64,000 bases of DNA from Phalacrocorax aristotelis (GCF_949628215.1 NC_134276.1:32924226-32988225), one strand, 5' to 3'; shown: positions 24,501 to 39,526, numbered from the stretch's first letter. The notes: generated by a model not told the origin, from the letters alone. Made by a program: numbers and translations.

Positions 24501-26499
24501 CTTTCACTTGGGAGCATTGGGCCAGGAAGGAGCCTATTCCACCAACAGCTAATGCTCTGACTTCATTCACTCCTGTCAGCCAACCTCCTCACTAGTAAAT
24601 TAAGGTGAGCAGGGCACTCATTTTGGAAGAGGAAAACCAATGGAGTGAGATTGTTGCAGAGCTGCTTGTCCTACTCCCTTACAAGTACAGCCCAGCATCA
24701 GCAGAGCTCTGCTACACGACAAGGGTCTCTCCTGTAGCCTGGATATCTGATTTTTCAGCCAGCAAAGAACCCATGGCTTCACAGTGGCAAGAATTAAATC
24801 TACCTCTTGAATACCGATTGAATCTCAAAACTACCATTAATCCTTAAACTGCCAGGGCAAGCAGACAGCAAACCTTTGCCATATTCAACCGTAATGCATC
24901 ACTCTCTCGCCTGCACTGCAGATGGTCTATGTTACCTAGGAAAAAAGAGAGGAAATAATCTGCAAAGGGGCAAAAGCATATGGGTAGAGCATGTTCATTT
25001 ATTTTGGAATAAGAGAAAAGAAAGTCTGTGTAGCTTATTCCCAAAACAGAGCATGGGCTATCAAGTTGCATATCTATTTCCTCCAGCAGCAAAGGATTCT
25101 CAGTATGCCTTTTTAAGGCCAAAATACATGTTGCAGCCATTGTGTTTTCAGACTGCCTTTGAGCAATACATTAATAACAGACTTGTTCACCCCAAGCTGT
25201 TCTGTGTCAGAGAGTGCAAGACCATCAAGCTCGTGGCAGAGCTCCCATTTCAGTACTAGGCAGTATGAAAACTTAAACATCACACTTCTGCCTGAAAACA
25301 CAACTCAAAACCCCATTTCTGATTAGAAGGCAGCCTTCATTCATTAACTAAGCCTTTTTAATTCTTTCTATATGTTTACAGGCACGCATTTTTATGTATG
25401 CTATGCACTGGAGAACACGTAGTTTTCAGGTTAGTGGAATTGCAGCTGTGCTTACAGTTTCACCCATACCACATCTTCCATGACATTAGAAATGTGCAGT
25501 GAGTTTTGCTGTAGGCAGCTTGGCCTCTTGCTTGTTTGGATTTTCACCATAACAAGGAAGAAAAAAAAAAAAGATATAATTGAAAGATGCAGCTGCAAAA
25601 AATTTTTTTAACAGAAAGAAGAAAACACATCAGAGAATTTGAGATACTTGATCTGAACCTAATTTAACATAATTTCTTAAAAAGCAACCACAAAATTGAC
25701 ATTATGTCTAACTCAAGGTCCCTTTTGCCTCTCTCTGGCAGAAAAAAGTATTAGCTAATATTTTTCACCAGCATCTCTCAAGAAGGGGTTTTAAGCATGC
25801 AACATTTTTAAGCCAGTAATAGTACAAAGCTAATGTGAGCTCTGAGCATCTTGTTGCTTTCTAAAGTGCCTTTTCTTTGTAGATGAGTAGAAGATGTTAC
25901 ATAGAACTGAGTACTACCTGTTCTTCAGTCCTCCACTCCTTTACCTTTTTTTCTTGACTCCTTGAGTTTTCTCTGGTGATGTACTACCTCAGCACAAAAG
26001 GTCTGCGGTACCTACAGTCACTCATCTCCTGGACTTCCCACTACTGACTTGGTGAAGAGTGAGGCATTTTCTTTTCAGCTACCAAAAGAAAAAAAAAAGT
26101 TTTCAGTGGATTTATTTCCCTTGTTTTATAATTAAACAAACATGATTATATGCCAATAATAATGCCATAATTCTGTACATATAGATAACACACACTTGCC
26201 AAGGTATGTTATTGATATATAAATTATCTCCTAATGGACTATTGTTTTGCAGAGGGAGCTTTCCAATGACCCTGGGAGAAAACTGTGTGATTAAGCTGAG
26301 CTAAAACAACATTAGTGACCAGAAGAACAAATCTAGAAGGCTACTAAAGAAAAACAGGATGCTCCTGTTGGTAAGCCAGCCAGCCTGTTGTAGAGGGATC
26401 ACACCATTTGAACATGTGGAGGACTGGCTGACACCCTCCTGCAGCTGCCAATCGTTGAAGGAATAGGCAGGTATATACAGTTTTAGGATTATGTGTGTA

Positions 26500-26900
26500 T
26501 ATATATAAATGCAATAATGGCATCTAGTTCGTGGGTGCCACTGCTTCAGAAGTGATCACTCTAGTACCCTGCAATGCCACACATTTAAGTGCTATCATTA
26601 AAGGAAACGAACCACATGTATTTGCATCCAAACTCGTATCCCACCCTTGCACCTGGTGGCAGCTCAGCCACCACGGCGCCTCCCAACAAGCTCTCAATGA
26701 GATAATTAACTGGAGACATCAGACGCATCAGCTTCATTACTGCTGTGAAAGGCCTGCAGGTTCCCTCCAAAGCCTTTCCACCTAATGGCCTTTCCTGCCA
26801 GCTCTCTTTTTTTCCCTAAGTGCCGGTTGTTGGCACTTCTCTAAAACAGTGCTAATGATCTAATAAATATGATTACAGGAAAGTGGTTTGTCTCCTCACT
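26500..26900. promoter_or_regulatory. Possible conserved non-coding element
   Basis: A non-repetitive stretch with a dense group of developmental-factor-like words: an octamer-type atttgcat at 26620-26627, a homeobox-type taattaac near 26705, and gattaca near 26872. It has no open frame of note. This is a weak, composition-based suggestion; only a multi-species alignment can tell. Confidence 0.15.
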
Positions 26901-29900
26901 GCATAAGCTAACAATGCTACTGCAGACCAGAGCAAAATACATTCTCTTTGCCACAAAGAAGGGCTTTCCCGCTAAATTGAAATTAATAAACTGGCAAGAA
27001 TAGAAAGTGTTAGAGACCTACAGCTGGATTGCATTTTACTGGATTTCTGTTGATGGATGAGGTTAAATAAGGTCTGAAATTTTGCCTCCTCATTAATTAT
27101 TATGAGTTAAACATGAAGGAAGAACAGAAATGGCATTTCAGTCAGTGCGAGGAAAATAAGCAGAAGAGGAACAGGGGGAAAGAGCAAATAAAACCAGTGA
27201 GGACAAGAACATCTGATGACATGATGGTGCTAAATGGTGGTGAGAGGGTCAGGGACGACAGCTAACCCTGATGGCCTCATGTTGCTTCGTTTTATCTTCT
27301 GGCAAATGACACATGGGGCTGGGGGAAAGAAATACAATGATTCTGGGATTGTTTATCCTCAGAGGCTATTTCTTCATAGTCTGCCTCTTGCTGAAAACCT
27401 CAGGCTTGTTACTGAGAACGATTTCTCCAGAGACTGAGCGTTTGGCAGCAGCAGCCCTCAAATCAGCACTTGTGGCTTGCAGGACACGTCCACCTCCCTC
27501 CAGAAGCTCACACCCTGTATCACATATGCTTGTCATTTCTGGAGCCCAAACGTGATCGGGAGTTCAACTCTTTGCTTCATACACTCTTAAGTATGAATCA
27601 CTGCAGCTTTATCTAACAAAGCTGAATGTTAACTTCTTTCTTAAAGTTACCAGAAGAAAAAAACATAAATAACAAAAGGGTGTTTCTGACTGCAATGAGA
27701 TTTCCCTTCAGAGCCTGCAATATTTTCACTACCTTTGTAAATCTCATCCCATTACTAGTCCCTGCCCTAAGGGCCTGCTTGCAGGACGTTTCCTCTTTTC
27801 ACCCTCCAGTTTATGGTAGCTCTCATTGCTGTTCTGTGAATTCGGGTGCTTGGCCCTCATTTTGCCACAGGACTTGATTGTAGTCCTTTTTAGAATGCAC
27901 AGCTGTCCTCACTTAAATAACCTTCCTTGTTGTTAGAGATTTTTCAAGGCTTTGCCATTATATTCTTATTCTTATGCATACACTTTCTTAAAGCCCCTGT
28001 CTCTCCTGCAGCACCAGTGCTACATCAATCACATGCAACATTATCCGGTCAGTGTTCTTATTAACAGATCGTTTGCCTAATCTGTCTTTCCTCAGTCTGG
28101 GGCTCAGACCCCCTCAGCAAATTAGCAGCGTCTTGCTTTTCTACAGTGTTTTTCGAGAGAGTATTCCCCCTCTGCCTGCCTTGCCTTGCCCTGTGGATCT
28201 GGTTCATGCCTGCATGGCACATTACCTAGTTATTTCTTAGAGAACAAATGAAACATAATCCTTTTAGGAACACCCCGAAATAAGCCAAAATGTGTCTCCT
28301 ACCTTCAACATCTCTGCCTCTAATTTACTGATTTGCTGTTAAAGATTTGCTATTGTTGCCAACTCTGACTCAGCCGTCTCTCAAATAAACACGAAAGAAC
28401 AATGCTGGCCCCAGCTGAGATTCTCGCTCATCTCGCCATCCCCGCTGTGCATCACCAGCACCTCTGATGACCCCTGGCTACCACTGAAGATCCTAACGCT
28501 TTAGATCAGAAGCTGAGACAGCAATGACTTGAAGCCAGCCATAGGCTTTATCCTCATGTGGTGGCATGTTATGCTAGGCAATATCATCTCCCTAACAGCA
28601 TGATGGTTATATTACCTGAACTTTCTTTCTTCATGTGGAGACCTTCTGGGGTGAGAGAGAAGGCATCATTCTGGCAGTGCCAGGAATAATGAAGTCTGAT
28701 TTCTCATCTGCTTGCCTCTCTTGGTTGACTGCTTTTGAGTCCTTCCTTTGGCTTTCCCCCCATCATTAAATCTTAAATATTAATACTACATTAACAGCTA
28801 TACGTTACTTTTCAACATGTACAGGGTTAAAACTGAAGAAGGGAAAGATTTAAGGATTTTCTTACCATGTGGAGACATGAGTAGCAGAGCTGAGATTAAA
28901 TTTCTGGGACTTGCCTTCCTTGCCCTTTTGTTCTGATCTCAGTGACATACAACCGTGCTCCTGCTGAAGAAAATCCAGACATAGGAAGTTCCTTGTGCCT
29001 GCCAGACTGTCGTGGGTTTTCTAGGCATGCAGAGTCCATTACAGAGAGGAGCCCACTGCTGTATTAGAAATGTGGACAACACGAAATTGTTGAGATGACT
29101 GCTCATTAAACTCAGCTTTTGAAAATCAAGGCAGGTCATGCTAAGTGTCCTCACATCTCAATGAGTTGTAGGTTTGGCGTGACCTCCATTTTGAGCACTT
29201 GTGGGTCAAGGCATTTTCCCTCTTGTAAAACGCTATTGATTGAATCACAATTATGGTTTTGAAGAGGGACTCTGAAGTGGCTGTTTGAGCAGCAGGCAAA
29301 TTCACACAGAGAGAAGCAAGTGTAAGAAGAATGGGTAGCAATTTCCTTTGGGCCAGATGTATACTTATCTGACATGTCTATGCATAACAAAAGGCCTGGA
29401 TATTAAACCATCCGTTGCTTCCACTGAGTGACAGTGCAAATTATTTCTGACAGCCATTCAGAGGTGCTTCAGTTAAGTACCCAAAACCGTGCAGCTCTTC
29501 ACTAGAAAATTTGCTGGTATTTTGAAAACATTGTGATACTTGCCTAGCCTCTGAAACCACTGACAACCTGTCGAAGAGTCAGCCTCTAAGTCTCCGCACT
29601 AATAATTACTCCTCTAGCCTGCTAGGAAAGTGCCAGATATTCACCTGCCTCTTAGGAAAAGTGAAATGTTTGGCAGCTAATAACATCATTTTAATGTATT
29701 TACAGCAGTTGTCCATTCTGACCCTCTCCAGAGATGTAGCTTCTGTAAGCTGTGTTTGAAAGTGCCAGGAGAGCACTGGCTGGTAGCAGATTCCCATTCT
29801 TTCACTGTTGTTGTCTGTACTTGTAAACAGTGACCGAAAATAGAAACATGAGTGTTGTTTGAACAGCTAATATTTGTTTTGAAGAAAGCGGCTCCACAAC

Positions 29901-32900
29901 TAGGGGCAGATCCCACAGCCTCTTCTCAAGTGAGTCATCTCTCTGCACACAAGTGGTGCTGTCAAGTTCAGTAAGCCTGCTTGTGCAAGTCTCGAGGACC
30001 AGGCTTATCGGCCTCCCATCATCTGTGGCATGGGAACAAAGATGTGGATGGCTTTGGCATCGCTAATCCTCTGTGTATTTGTGCATGTGTTCGTGAATCT
30101 ACTCTTAGTGGGGGAGAGTGTGTGTGGGAAGAATGTAAAAAAGGTGAAAATCAACACAAAATTAAAAGGCATCTTCCTCCACCTAAACACACTCCATCAA
30201 AGTTAATGTGCCATCGCATTGCATATAAAACTGCTTCCTTGAAAGAGGAATTAAAATTGCGAAGTCAAGTAGCCAGAGGTTAAAAGAAGCCAAAGTTTAG
30301 GCTGCCCACGTGGCGTTATTTCTGTACACTTACAATTCTGCATTATAATAGAGCCTGGAATGCCAAGATTACATAGCATTTAGCTTGTTTTCCTATGGAA
30401 AGGAGTCCCTCATGGTCATGCTGTCTGTGTAGGTGTACATCTGCTTGACAGTCATCCCCTAGCTTTTGAAACCATCCACCAGTTTCAAGGAAACCTCAAA
30501 GATACTACGCTACCGTGAATATATGGTATTTGGAGGTCCAACTGAGGAAAGAGATCCTGCTAGAGATTCAGTGAGAAAGAAAGAGAAGTGTAAACCCAGC
30601 CCTTACTAGGCACCTAGAGAGCAACCCAAGGGAAGAGATGCTGAAAATACCCTAGGTATGTGAAAAGCCTCAGCTGGTCTCCATGCTTTATGAAACACTA
30701 GGCCACAGTCAAGGTTTACCTCCTGTTGGTTCTCTGAACAGGGTAAATACATATTGTGGTGATGCTCCTTCAGTAGGTCACCCTGCAGGCTGGGTACCCG
30801 CTGGTCCCAGAGCTCCTCGTGCTTCTGCACAGCCTAGCTCCGCATGGTCAGCGCTTCCAATGGGAGCATTGCTACAGCGTTGGTTTAGCCCACGCTGTGG
30901 GGAGTCCTGCATCCTCTGCTCTGCATGCTGCCTTCCACAAGCAATGCTCCTTCTCCATGGGACTTTCTGCAGGAGCCGCTGCTGTAGGGCGTGAGGGCTT
31001 TGCAAACATTGAGTAAGCCATCTTCAGAAGCTCCCAGGGATGATACCTGGCTTCAAGGAGACAAGATTCAGGTCCTCTCCTGCTGTGGAAATGTACAATA
31101 GGGATACTGTGTAGGTGCCCTGGGAGGTATTGGTAGGACACACTGCCCTACTCATGCAGTAAGTTGACAGTTAGATGCTGTACAAACCCCTGGAGGAGAG
31201 CAGGGTGGGTGGCTCCCTGCAGAGAGACTGGCCGTGCCCAGGAGCAAACATAAGCAGTGATGGATAAGCAGTGGGGGTGACAGCAGGCTGGAGTGGCTAA
31301 GTTTGAACCTGTCTTCCCAGGACTGAGGGAGACCATTACCTCCTTATTCTACAGATGGGAAAGTGAAGCTCAGAGAAAGGGCAGCTTGGATGCTGCTTCT
31401 CTTCTGGAGAGAAGCCTGCTGAAGAAAGAAGTGAAGAGGTGTTTTTTCCAGGCAGGAGCTGAAGGAGCAAAGGGGAGGCTGGGCTGCACTGGGGCTGGTA
31501 GCCATGGATCAGTGTTGCTAGTCAAAGATGAACACTGATTTTAAACTAGTGCTCAAACCCAACCGTGCCCTGCAAAACAAAATTTAAGATCTTCTGTGAA
31601 GCATGTCATACTGTTACACCTCCTTTTTTTTATAAAACAGATCCAGTAGCATGCTCCCCCTCCTATTTCCAGTGTCTGCAGCCTTTTGAGGTGGCAGTAT
31701 TGTCAGAGCCAAAGGTTTAAAGATAAAGATTTTTAGGTAGGTGTGATAGCTTTTATGAAGCCAACTAATATAGCTGGAGAAAGCAGATAATGTTTGGGGC
31801 ACACACGCTCTTCAGGAAAGACGCAGTGAATTTCAAACCTAACTGCACAGGGGGAACAGTTGTTCTCGGTTTAATTAGACCTGTGTCTGAGCTAGGCATC
31901 CGACAGCACCCTTGGAATATAAAAAGGATATTGGTGGTTATCTCCTAAGGGGAAAAGAGAGGCAGGTAATTTTTAGAATAATAGTAGCACAATGTAGAGC
32001 ACTGAGAGATTAGTGAGAATGGTGAAAAGAGGAGGATGGTAATGTGCTCTAAAACTTTAGTATTCAGAAAAGTGATGAGATACAATTCCCAGATTTACCT
32101 AGGGAAGGTTTAGTAGGTTTTCTTTGAGAATCAGAGCTGGGGGATCCGAGGTGGAATGACTACACTGTAAGAAATGTTGCCTCTTGGAAGCACTTCATCC
32201 CAGATGACTCGTATGAAGAGCTGAAGGTTGTATCTTTTGACAGGCTGAGAAAAAAAAGCTTTCTTTTGCCTTTGCAAAGTTGTGCCTATTGCATTTCAAA
32301 CTCCCAAGCATTTGGCAGACCTTCAGTGTCTCAGCTTAGCTGCTAAACCAAGAATTCCTCCCTGTGAAGAGTTTTTAATGTGACTTTGCAACCAAAACTG
32401 CTCAGCTGCTGAGGGGTGTGCACCAGTCAAAATAGGATGGTGCCTCAGCTGCCTGCATCCTGTCTTGTCTCACTTGTTGTTAATATTTGGATGCTGGTGG
32501 GGGTCCCTGCCTTTTCTGTATGCCTGAAGCCATCTGAGAGGTTCCAAGTCCACTCCTGGGCAATGTTTCTTCCTTAGGACAGCAGGGATACAGGAGGTGT
32601 CAAAGGAGGAAGCCTGACGCCCGTGACCCAGGGAGTATCAGCCTGTTGGGCTGTGCCCATCTTCCAGTGCTAGTGAAGATCACCCCCAACTGGTGGCTAG
32701 GCAGCTCCTTTCACCCTCAGTTTTCCAGGACCTTAACAAGCAGGATTCGACACATGGAGACGGGACAGAAATTTCACTGGTTACCTTAGCTGATGGTGAG
32801 ACATCATTTCATCCCAGGAATGGACAAGGTGAAGTGCATCTCTCCACATCCTTCAAGAGAGCAGTTCACAATGTTCCTTCAGGCCAACCCAGCCACACAG

Positions 32901-35206
32901 AGGGAGAAGACTGGTCCTGTGGGGTGGACAGGCTCCCTGCTCACAGATCTGCTCAGCCTGGCATTGCTGCAGCTCCTGACTGCCTGGGGAAGGAGATCTC
33001 AGCCTCCCCCCGTGCCTGGGGATACAGCGTCACCAGAACAGGTCTCAGGGAGCTGCTCCTCAAGCTCCAACTGGTCTTTTCTCAGCATTTGTGAACTGAG
33101 AGGACCCAAGGCTTGTAGTTGGGGGTAGATTTGGTAAAAAAAAAAAAAAATCTTCCTGCTGCTAGTGAGGCTCACAAATTTGCCTCTGCCAAATTTGTCC
33201 ATATTCTAAACCAGAGCCTCTCAGCAACACAGGGCTAGGAACTTCAATATCAGCAGTGCTACCAGAGTTTGTGCTCTGAAATACTTGAAAAAGCAAAGTG
33301 ACATGGAGTCTTGCAGGTGGATCAGAGCTGACACCTGGGGTAGGTAACGCCAGCTAACAAAATATTTCAGGAAATCCACAAATACCTGCAAAAGAGGTCA
33401 TCTTGATTCCAAGTTTTTCAGACAATGTTTGCAGTAGGTCTCATTGCCAGGTCCCCTTCTTGTTCCTGGCCATGCACTGGTTCCTGCCAGACCACTAGTA
33501 CTGTGCAGGAACCTCCTCAAGAGCATCGCCCATAACCCTCAGCACTGCGGTGGTGGTCTTGTGCTAGCTTCTGCCCTAACAGGCTCATCCTTGCACTTGC
33601 ATCCCTCTCCCAGCCAAGGGCTGAGTTGTGTGAAAGTGGTGGAGAGAAGATGCTGGACCAGGGGCAGCAGCCATGCCACATCCTGGGCATGCATCCGTGA
33701 GCTCTGAGGGAAGCTGGCATTTTTGGGGTGGGCTCTGTGCCTGTGCATAGCATGATAGCGACAGGAAGAACTGCATGAAGCCTTCAGCCATGGCCTTGGT
33801 TTCTCTGCTCTTGGAAACTTCCTTTTTGTGGACAATAACGTGTACATCAAAGAATGAAAGTACGGCATTCAGTACGTACTGTGAGTGCATCCTCTCACTG
33901 CTCTTGTTTTCCTCTTTCACGCTGATTTTGAAGAGGCAAGTAAAACCTGTTGGCTTTTGTAGCAGGTGGTCCAGAGGTGAACAGCACCTGACCCGTGCAA
34001 CACCACCCATGAATAACTACCTGGTTCTCCTGTGGCAGCAGCCCAGCTCTCCCATGGTTGCCACGGAAATAAAATTTTGGATGCCTGACTCCTTTATTTC
34101 CCCAAGAGACCCCAGGATGGCCTTGAGGCAACAGCTGAGCCCAGCTGATGCCAATGCTAGCTGGTGGACTCATGAATGCTCCCAGGTGAGCACACAGGGA
34201 AGGTCAGAGCCATGCAGTGTGGGCGCTGAGGAGCTGCACATTAATGGGTTCCCTGGGCTCTCAAGTCACGACTCCAGCTGGAAAGCCACCTACGGTAATT
34301 TGGAATTACCTGGCTTCCCTCTGGCAGCAAGTGAGTCGTGAAGGTTCAGCCACGGTGGCTGAATTCCTCGTTCCTGGCACGTTGCCTCAGGGTGGGCAGA
34401 TGTGGAAGGGTGGAAGGTGAGCAGCCGCTAGCAGAGCAGCTGGGTTAACACATGGCTTTTCGTGCGCATTTCCCTTTCCACTTCAGACCCCCTATTTGTA
34501 TTCTGCCCTTGTGCTCATAAAGGCTGAGCCTCACCTGGGTCGTAGAAGATGGAAGTTACCTTGGAAACCACAGTAAGCCCTTGATGGTTTCTACACAGCT
34601 TCCCCCAGGCTACGGGCTTTGTGCACACCAGCAGCTGGCCGGTCTCCTTTTCCTGAAGTTACTCTTTTTCCATCGTGCCTTTTCTCCCTGGATGAGAACC
34701 AACCACTTTGACTTACCATCTCCTGGCGCTCAGGGGGCATCAGATGCTGAGGGACACCACACCAGGGAGCTGCAGCGGGAGGTGGGCTTGCTTGCTTTTA
34801 CACAGCACAGATGTCCTACTAGGTAAGGCCAAACCTTCATTGCCCTGGCAGGAGAGGTACAAAGCAGCAGAACAGAAAAAAAAGCAAACCCCCAGCAGTG
34901 GAAATGATCATTAGTCTTCCACGGCCTCAGTGTAAACGCTCGCCAGACCTCCTGCATTTAGCATGGTCAGATCAGCCCATGTGAGGTGGAGTGGACCCGG
35001 TCCCCCATGGGCTTGCCAAGTGCCGTGCAGCAGCTGTCCCTGACTGCTGGAAAGATGGAGCCAGCCTGCCCACTGCTGCAACAGGCAGTGGGAAGGGAGC
35101 AGCTCATGCTCCCGTGGCTTAGCTTATAGCTGATTCATCTGATCCTGTTGTGTCCTTGTCAGCTGTGCCTACCTGAAGGGCCCAAGAGGCCAGTGTGTCA
35201 CCCATA

Positions 35207-35530
35207 ACTCCCTCATGTCAAGAGGATGGGACTGGACTCTGTTCCGTGGTGCCCAGAGACAGGACAAGGGGCAATGGGCACAAGTTGGAACACAGGAAGT
35301 TCCACCTCAATATGAGGAAAAACTTCTTTCCTGTGAGGGTGCCAGAGCAGTGGCACAGGCTGCCCAGGGAGGCTGTGGAGTCCCTTCCCTGGAGACATTC
35401 AAACCCTGCCTGGATGCGGTCCTGTGCCCCCTGCTGTGGGTGTCCCTGCTCAAGCAGTGGGGTTGGACAAGATGATCTCCATGGGTCCCTTCCAGCCCCT
35501 GCCATTCTGTGATTCTGTGATTCTGTGATG
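35207..35530 (+). mobile_element. CR1 LINE 3' fragment, 5'-truncated
   Basis: Plus-oriented CR1 from tgtcaagaggatgggactgg to the 3' end cctgccattctgtgattctg, with the terminal attctgtg unit repeated three times as is typical of CR1. The ORF2 C-terminal phrases and 3' UTR are nearly the same, base for base, as the copy at 48341-48646. Confidence 0.95.
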
Positions 35531-38500
35531 TGCTGCATAACAGGAGGAGTGGAGAGGCAGGCAGAAGAGGAAGATGCCAAGAAACACAACTCAAAACCAC
35601 AGTAGTGGCACATGTGTGGTATGGAAGAGACAGGAAGGGAAACACCACCCTCTGTCCTCTCCTATGGAAACCGTTTCTTACAAGGAAAGGCTCCTTTTCC
35701 AACACCAGCCTCTACTGGGGTCCCGGAAGAAAACTTATATTTAGCTCCTTAAAACTACAGCATAGGACTCCCCTTCTGAATGGTGAATGGCATTCAGAAG
35801 CTCCCATAGTTAACATCTTTCCTGTGCCTGTGGGCAGCCCTACCCCCAGAAAACCTCCTTTGCTGGAGGATTTCATGTGGGAGAAGCGAGATCCAGCAGC
35901 AGTAGAGCGCTGATGAGAAGCACAACATGGTGTCTGAGCCCCTTCAGAGTGTGCACATGACCTTCTTGTGGGTCATGAAAAAACACGTAAAGGCATTTAG
36001 GTCAAGATGATGGGTATAAGACTCAGTATGGGATGCAGCAAGAAAAGCATTTTTGGGATTGTCGACAACTTCTTTTAGGATGTTTTTAAGGGGCTTGTGG
36101 GAGTGTGCAAGACTTAGTTCAGGATGTTGGGGGATGTATTAAAAGTGAGGAAAGAAGGGATTGAGGTGGATTGGGAAGGAGCAAGTGTGGGAAAAGAGGA
36201 TAAAAAAGGCATGTCGGTTCATTTGCTGGAGCCCTGCCTGCACTTGATCACTGCTATCTGTTCTGGATTCTTACCAAAACCTATTTTTATCTGGTTAAAA
36301 CCCGAGTGTGCTCTCTGGTCTGAGCAGGCATGTGTGAGCACAGGAGACGTGATGCTGGACTGGCTGGTGAGCAGGGGAAGAGGGCTGAGTACTGCAGCTG
36401 CAGCAGGGCTGTGGGTTGGGGGCTTGCATGTCCAGGTGCCAGCAATGGGGAGGTGGAGAGTCAAGGACCAGTTACAGGATGGTGTGACCAAGGACAGCTG
36501 CATGTGTGTGTGGTCTTCAACCCTGATCAGCCATAGAGGAGGAAGAAGGTGGGACGGCAAGCTCCTCTGGCAGATGGGAAGACTAGCCTGCTCAGAAGCA
36601 ACTGTCAGCACAGCAGGACAGATCTGAAGCTTTGCAGAAATCCCTAAAACCTTCAAACTCATCACAGCTCTGAAGTTGGAATTTTTCATTTCAAAGGTCT
36701 TAAGCTGTTTTTGCTCTGGGCTTTTGAGTGCCCAGTGGGGATATTGCTTTGCCACAAAATACACGGATTATGCTAATTCAAAAAAGTTAAAATCAGACCG
36801 ACAGATTTTAAACAGAGACAAAAGAAGCTGTGCTTTTTCCCTCACAACGGTCAGCCATTACTAGGAGGCCGTATTAACCAAGGGAGTGATCCAGGAGGAG
36901 ACGCTACTGCATGGAGCTTCCACAGGTCTCAGGAGCAAACAGTCCACTGCGCTGCCAAGGGCTCTGCCACTAACTGTGGGACAGAGGGATGGCCAGCCTT
37001 GATTCTTGAATTTCTTCTGCTGTATTTGTCATGAATAAATTCAAAGTAGTGCAGGACATAGGTTATCCTTCATATGCCATCCTCCTGTTTTAGAAACAAT
37101 ATGATAGTTTTAATTGCTGCAAAACACCACCCAAAGAAAGTCTATCTATCTTTGATGCTCTACCACTGGAGGTGGAGTTGAAAAGTTGCAAAGCTCTAAA
37201 AGACATTACACCAAAGACAGTCTTTACAAGACATTAGAAGACAGGCTTAGAGGCTCATGTAAAGTAAGTTTTAGACTAAATTGCCAAGAAGAGAAAACGG
37301 GGATTTTTTTACATATCTGGAGCAACCTTTTATGGTAGAGTCTTAAACTTTGTAGGGCTGTATGTACTCCATGGAATATACCACATATGTTGTATTCAAA
37401 CAGAAAACGTTGGGTGACACTATTTGAAATTGCATATGGCTGCAGGTCTAGAGCAGCAGCAGCCTGAGTGTGGTCCCAAAGGTTGTCATTTCCTTTAGGG
37501 GCTGGACTGTGGAGAACTACAATCACAATTTTTATGTTCTGCAACACCCATTTTAGCTTCAGCCAAGGCCTGGCACTGCAGCTCATGGGGAGGCATGTTA
37601 AGTCCTCACAAAAATTTTCTTTTATATATGTATGAACTTTCACAAACATTTTCATTTTTATGTACATATATAAATTTTTGTCAAGTGTGTAGAAAAAGGA
37701 AAACCGCTTCAGTTTCCAAGGGTATGCCTCTTAATAGCAAATAAATGCCTAGAAGATGGGAATGAAAGACATGCAGAGATGCATCTAATGGGACTGAAAT
37801 CTGGTGTCCTAACCACATCCACAGCCACTGCAGTTTTAACAGTGTGGTTTTCTGATTTATCTATAACTGACATGGACAAGAAAGAGGAGCCACACCAGAA
37901 CTTCCTTTGAAGGCAGAGTTTATGGTACTGCATGTTTGTGTCTTCAGCATCTCCTAATAGTGGTAGGAGGAGAAGGAGTTGGCTCTGTGGGGCAGCTCAC
38001 GATGTGGCAATCCAAAGGTGGTGACTGGAAGGCAGCAACATGGGAGCTCCCTGGGACCAATGGGGGGAAAAATGCTGGGGGTGATTTTGGTAGGGGGGGC
38101 TCCAGGTCCCCCCAGGGAAGTCCTCCCATCCCCAGTGCTGATGCACTGAAGGGAGGTAGGGGATGTTTGGGTTTTAGCATCGGCTGGGTGGACATGTGAG
38201 CTCAGGTGGCTCCCTGCACCCTGACCATGGAGATAACCTAGGTGTCTTCACAAGGCTTTTAATTCCCTTGTCAACCCCAAACTGCAAGCCAAAGCAGCGT
38301 GGCTCTGTAACAAAGCACCAGGTTGGTTTCAGAGCACTCACTTTGGAGACTGCTTCTTCAGAGATGCTTAAAAAATTAATAATACGAATGGTGAACTTAG
38401 GCCAACCTACTTTGGGTAGACTGTTGGATGCTGGACACGTGATTGCATCCCTTCCTTTCTTGAGGGGATGACAGGGGATGTAAATGCCCACAGAGATCTG

Positions 38501-39526
38501 AGCCAAGCAGCCAGGCTGGATCCAGCCCAACTGAGCGTGACTGCGTGAGCCCCCCTGGGCCGTATGGCCAGACACCAAAGAGAAGAGGTGTCTTCAAGAG
38601 GTTCATTGAGGGAGGGGCATGGCTAATGCAGAGATGGGTCCTGCTGAGCAACTGGGCTGCTGCTCAGGCTAAGGAAAGTAAACATGTACCTGTGGGGCTC
38701 TCCTGCTCTGGAATTTCTTGTGTTTGAACCAAAACCTGGCTTGAGGGACTTAACCAGGGAGGCTCCTGTGTTCAGGGTGGTGTCACGGCTCTGCCGCTCT
38801 ACCATAAACCCTACTATTGAGCTCCAGCAGGCAGTCTTCTCTTCCATTGAGCCGAGGCCAATGTAATAACTCAACACTTGTTCTCTCCCCGTTGTGGCTG
38901 GGCTCAGGCAAATTTCTTCCAGACCCTGAGATGGCAATGGGAGGCAACCCCACAGAGGCCAGCAAGATCTAAGGGCGGATCCTAGGAAACATAAAGGAGT
39001 AGCTGCAAAACTCTGCAGTTGGCTGGTTCTTAGAGCCAGGCCACTGGGAGGTTGGATGGGGAGAGCTGCAGGGGCTGTTCCAGGGCTTGCACAAGTTAAG
39101 ACGTAGCAAAAAGTATTTGTTGACCTACATCAAGTGTTTTGTAGCAGCTCAGGTACTGGCGAACATAGGGAGCGAGGCTCCGAGAGAGACAGGCTCAGGA
39201 AAGGACAGAGAGATGTAATTTGCCCAGAGGCCAGGAAGTTGTCAAACCCCTGGTCAGGCGTGCACGTGCAAGTGCAAGTGGCTACAACCCCATGAAGCGA
39301 AGCAAGCGATGGCAACATTAAGCAGCCAAGAGCCTGGGCCAGACGCCTTTTTTTTTCCCCCTCCCTCTAAAGTCTGCTTATGAGAATTGCTTTTGAATAT
39401 TTATGTTTGGATTGCTTATTTAGAAGAAGTCACAGCTGCAGCTGCCCCTGCTGAAGTGACAAACAGTCTGTGCTGCTGTCTCCTAGAGACCTTAAGTTCC
39501 CACTCCAAAAGAGAAGACTTCTTTTT

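Noticed and set aside
33775-34341. 188-codon plus-strand open frame
   Set aside because: No recognisable domain and several competing frames overlap it; nothing supports translation.
36124-36764. Overlapping 167- and 181-codon frames on opposite strands
   Set aside because: Mutually antisense, no recognisable motif, no splice context; a chance effect of a region with few stops.
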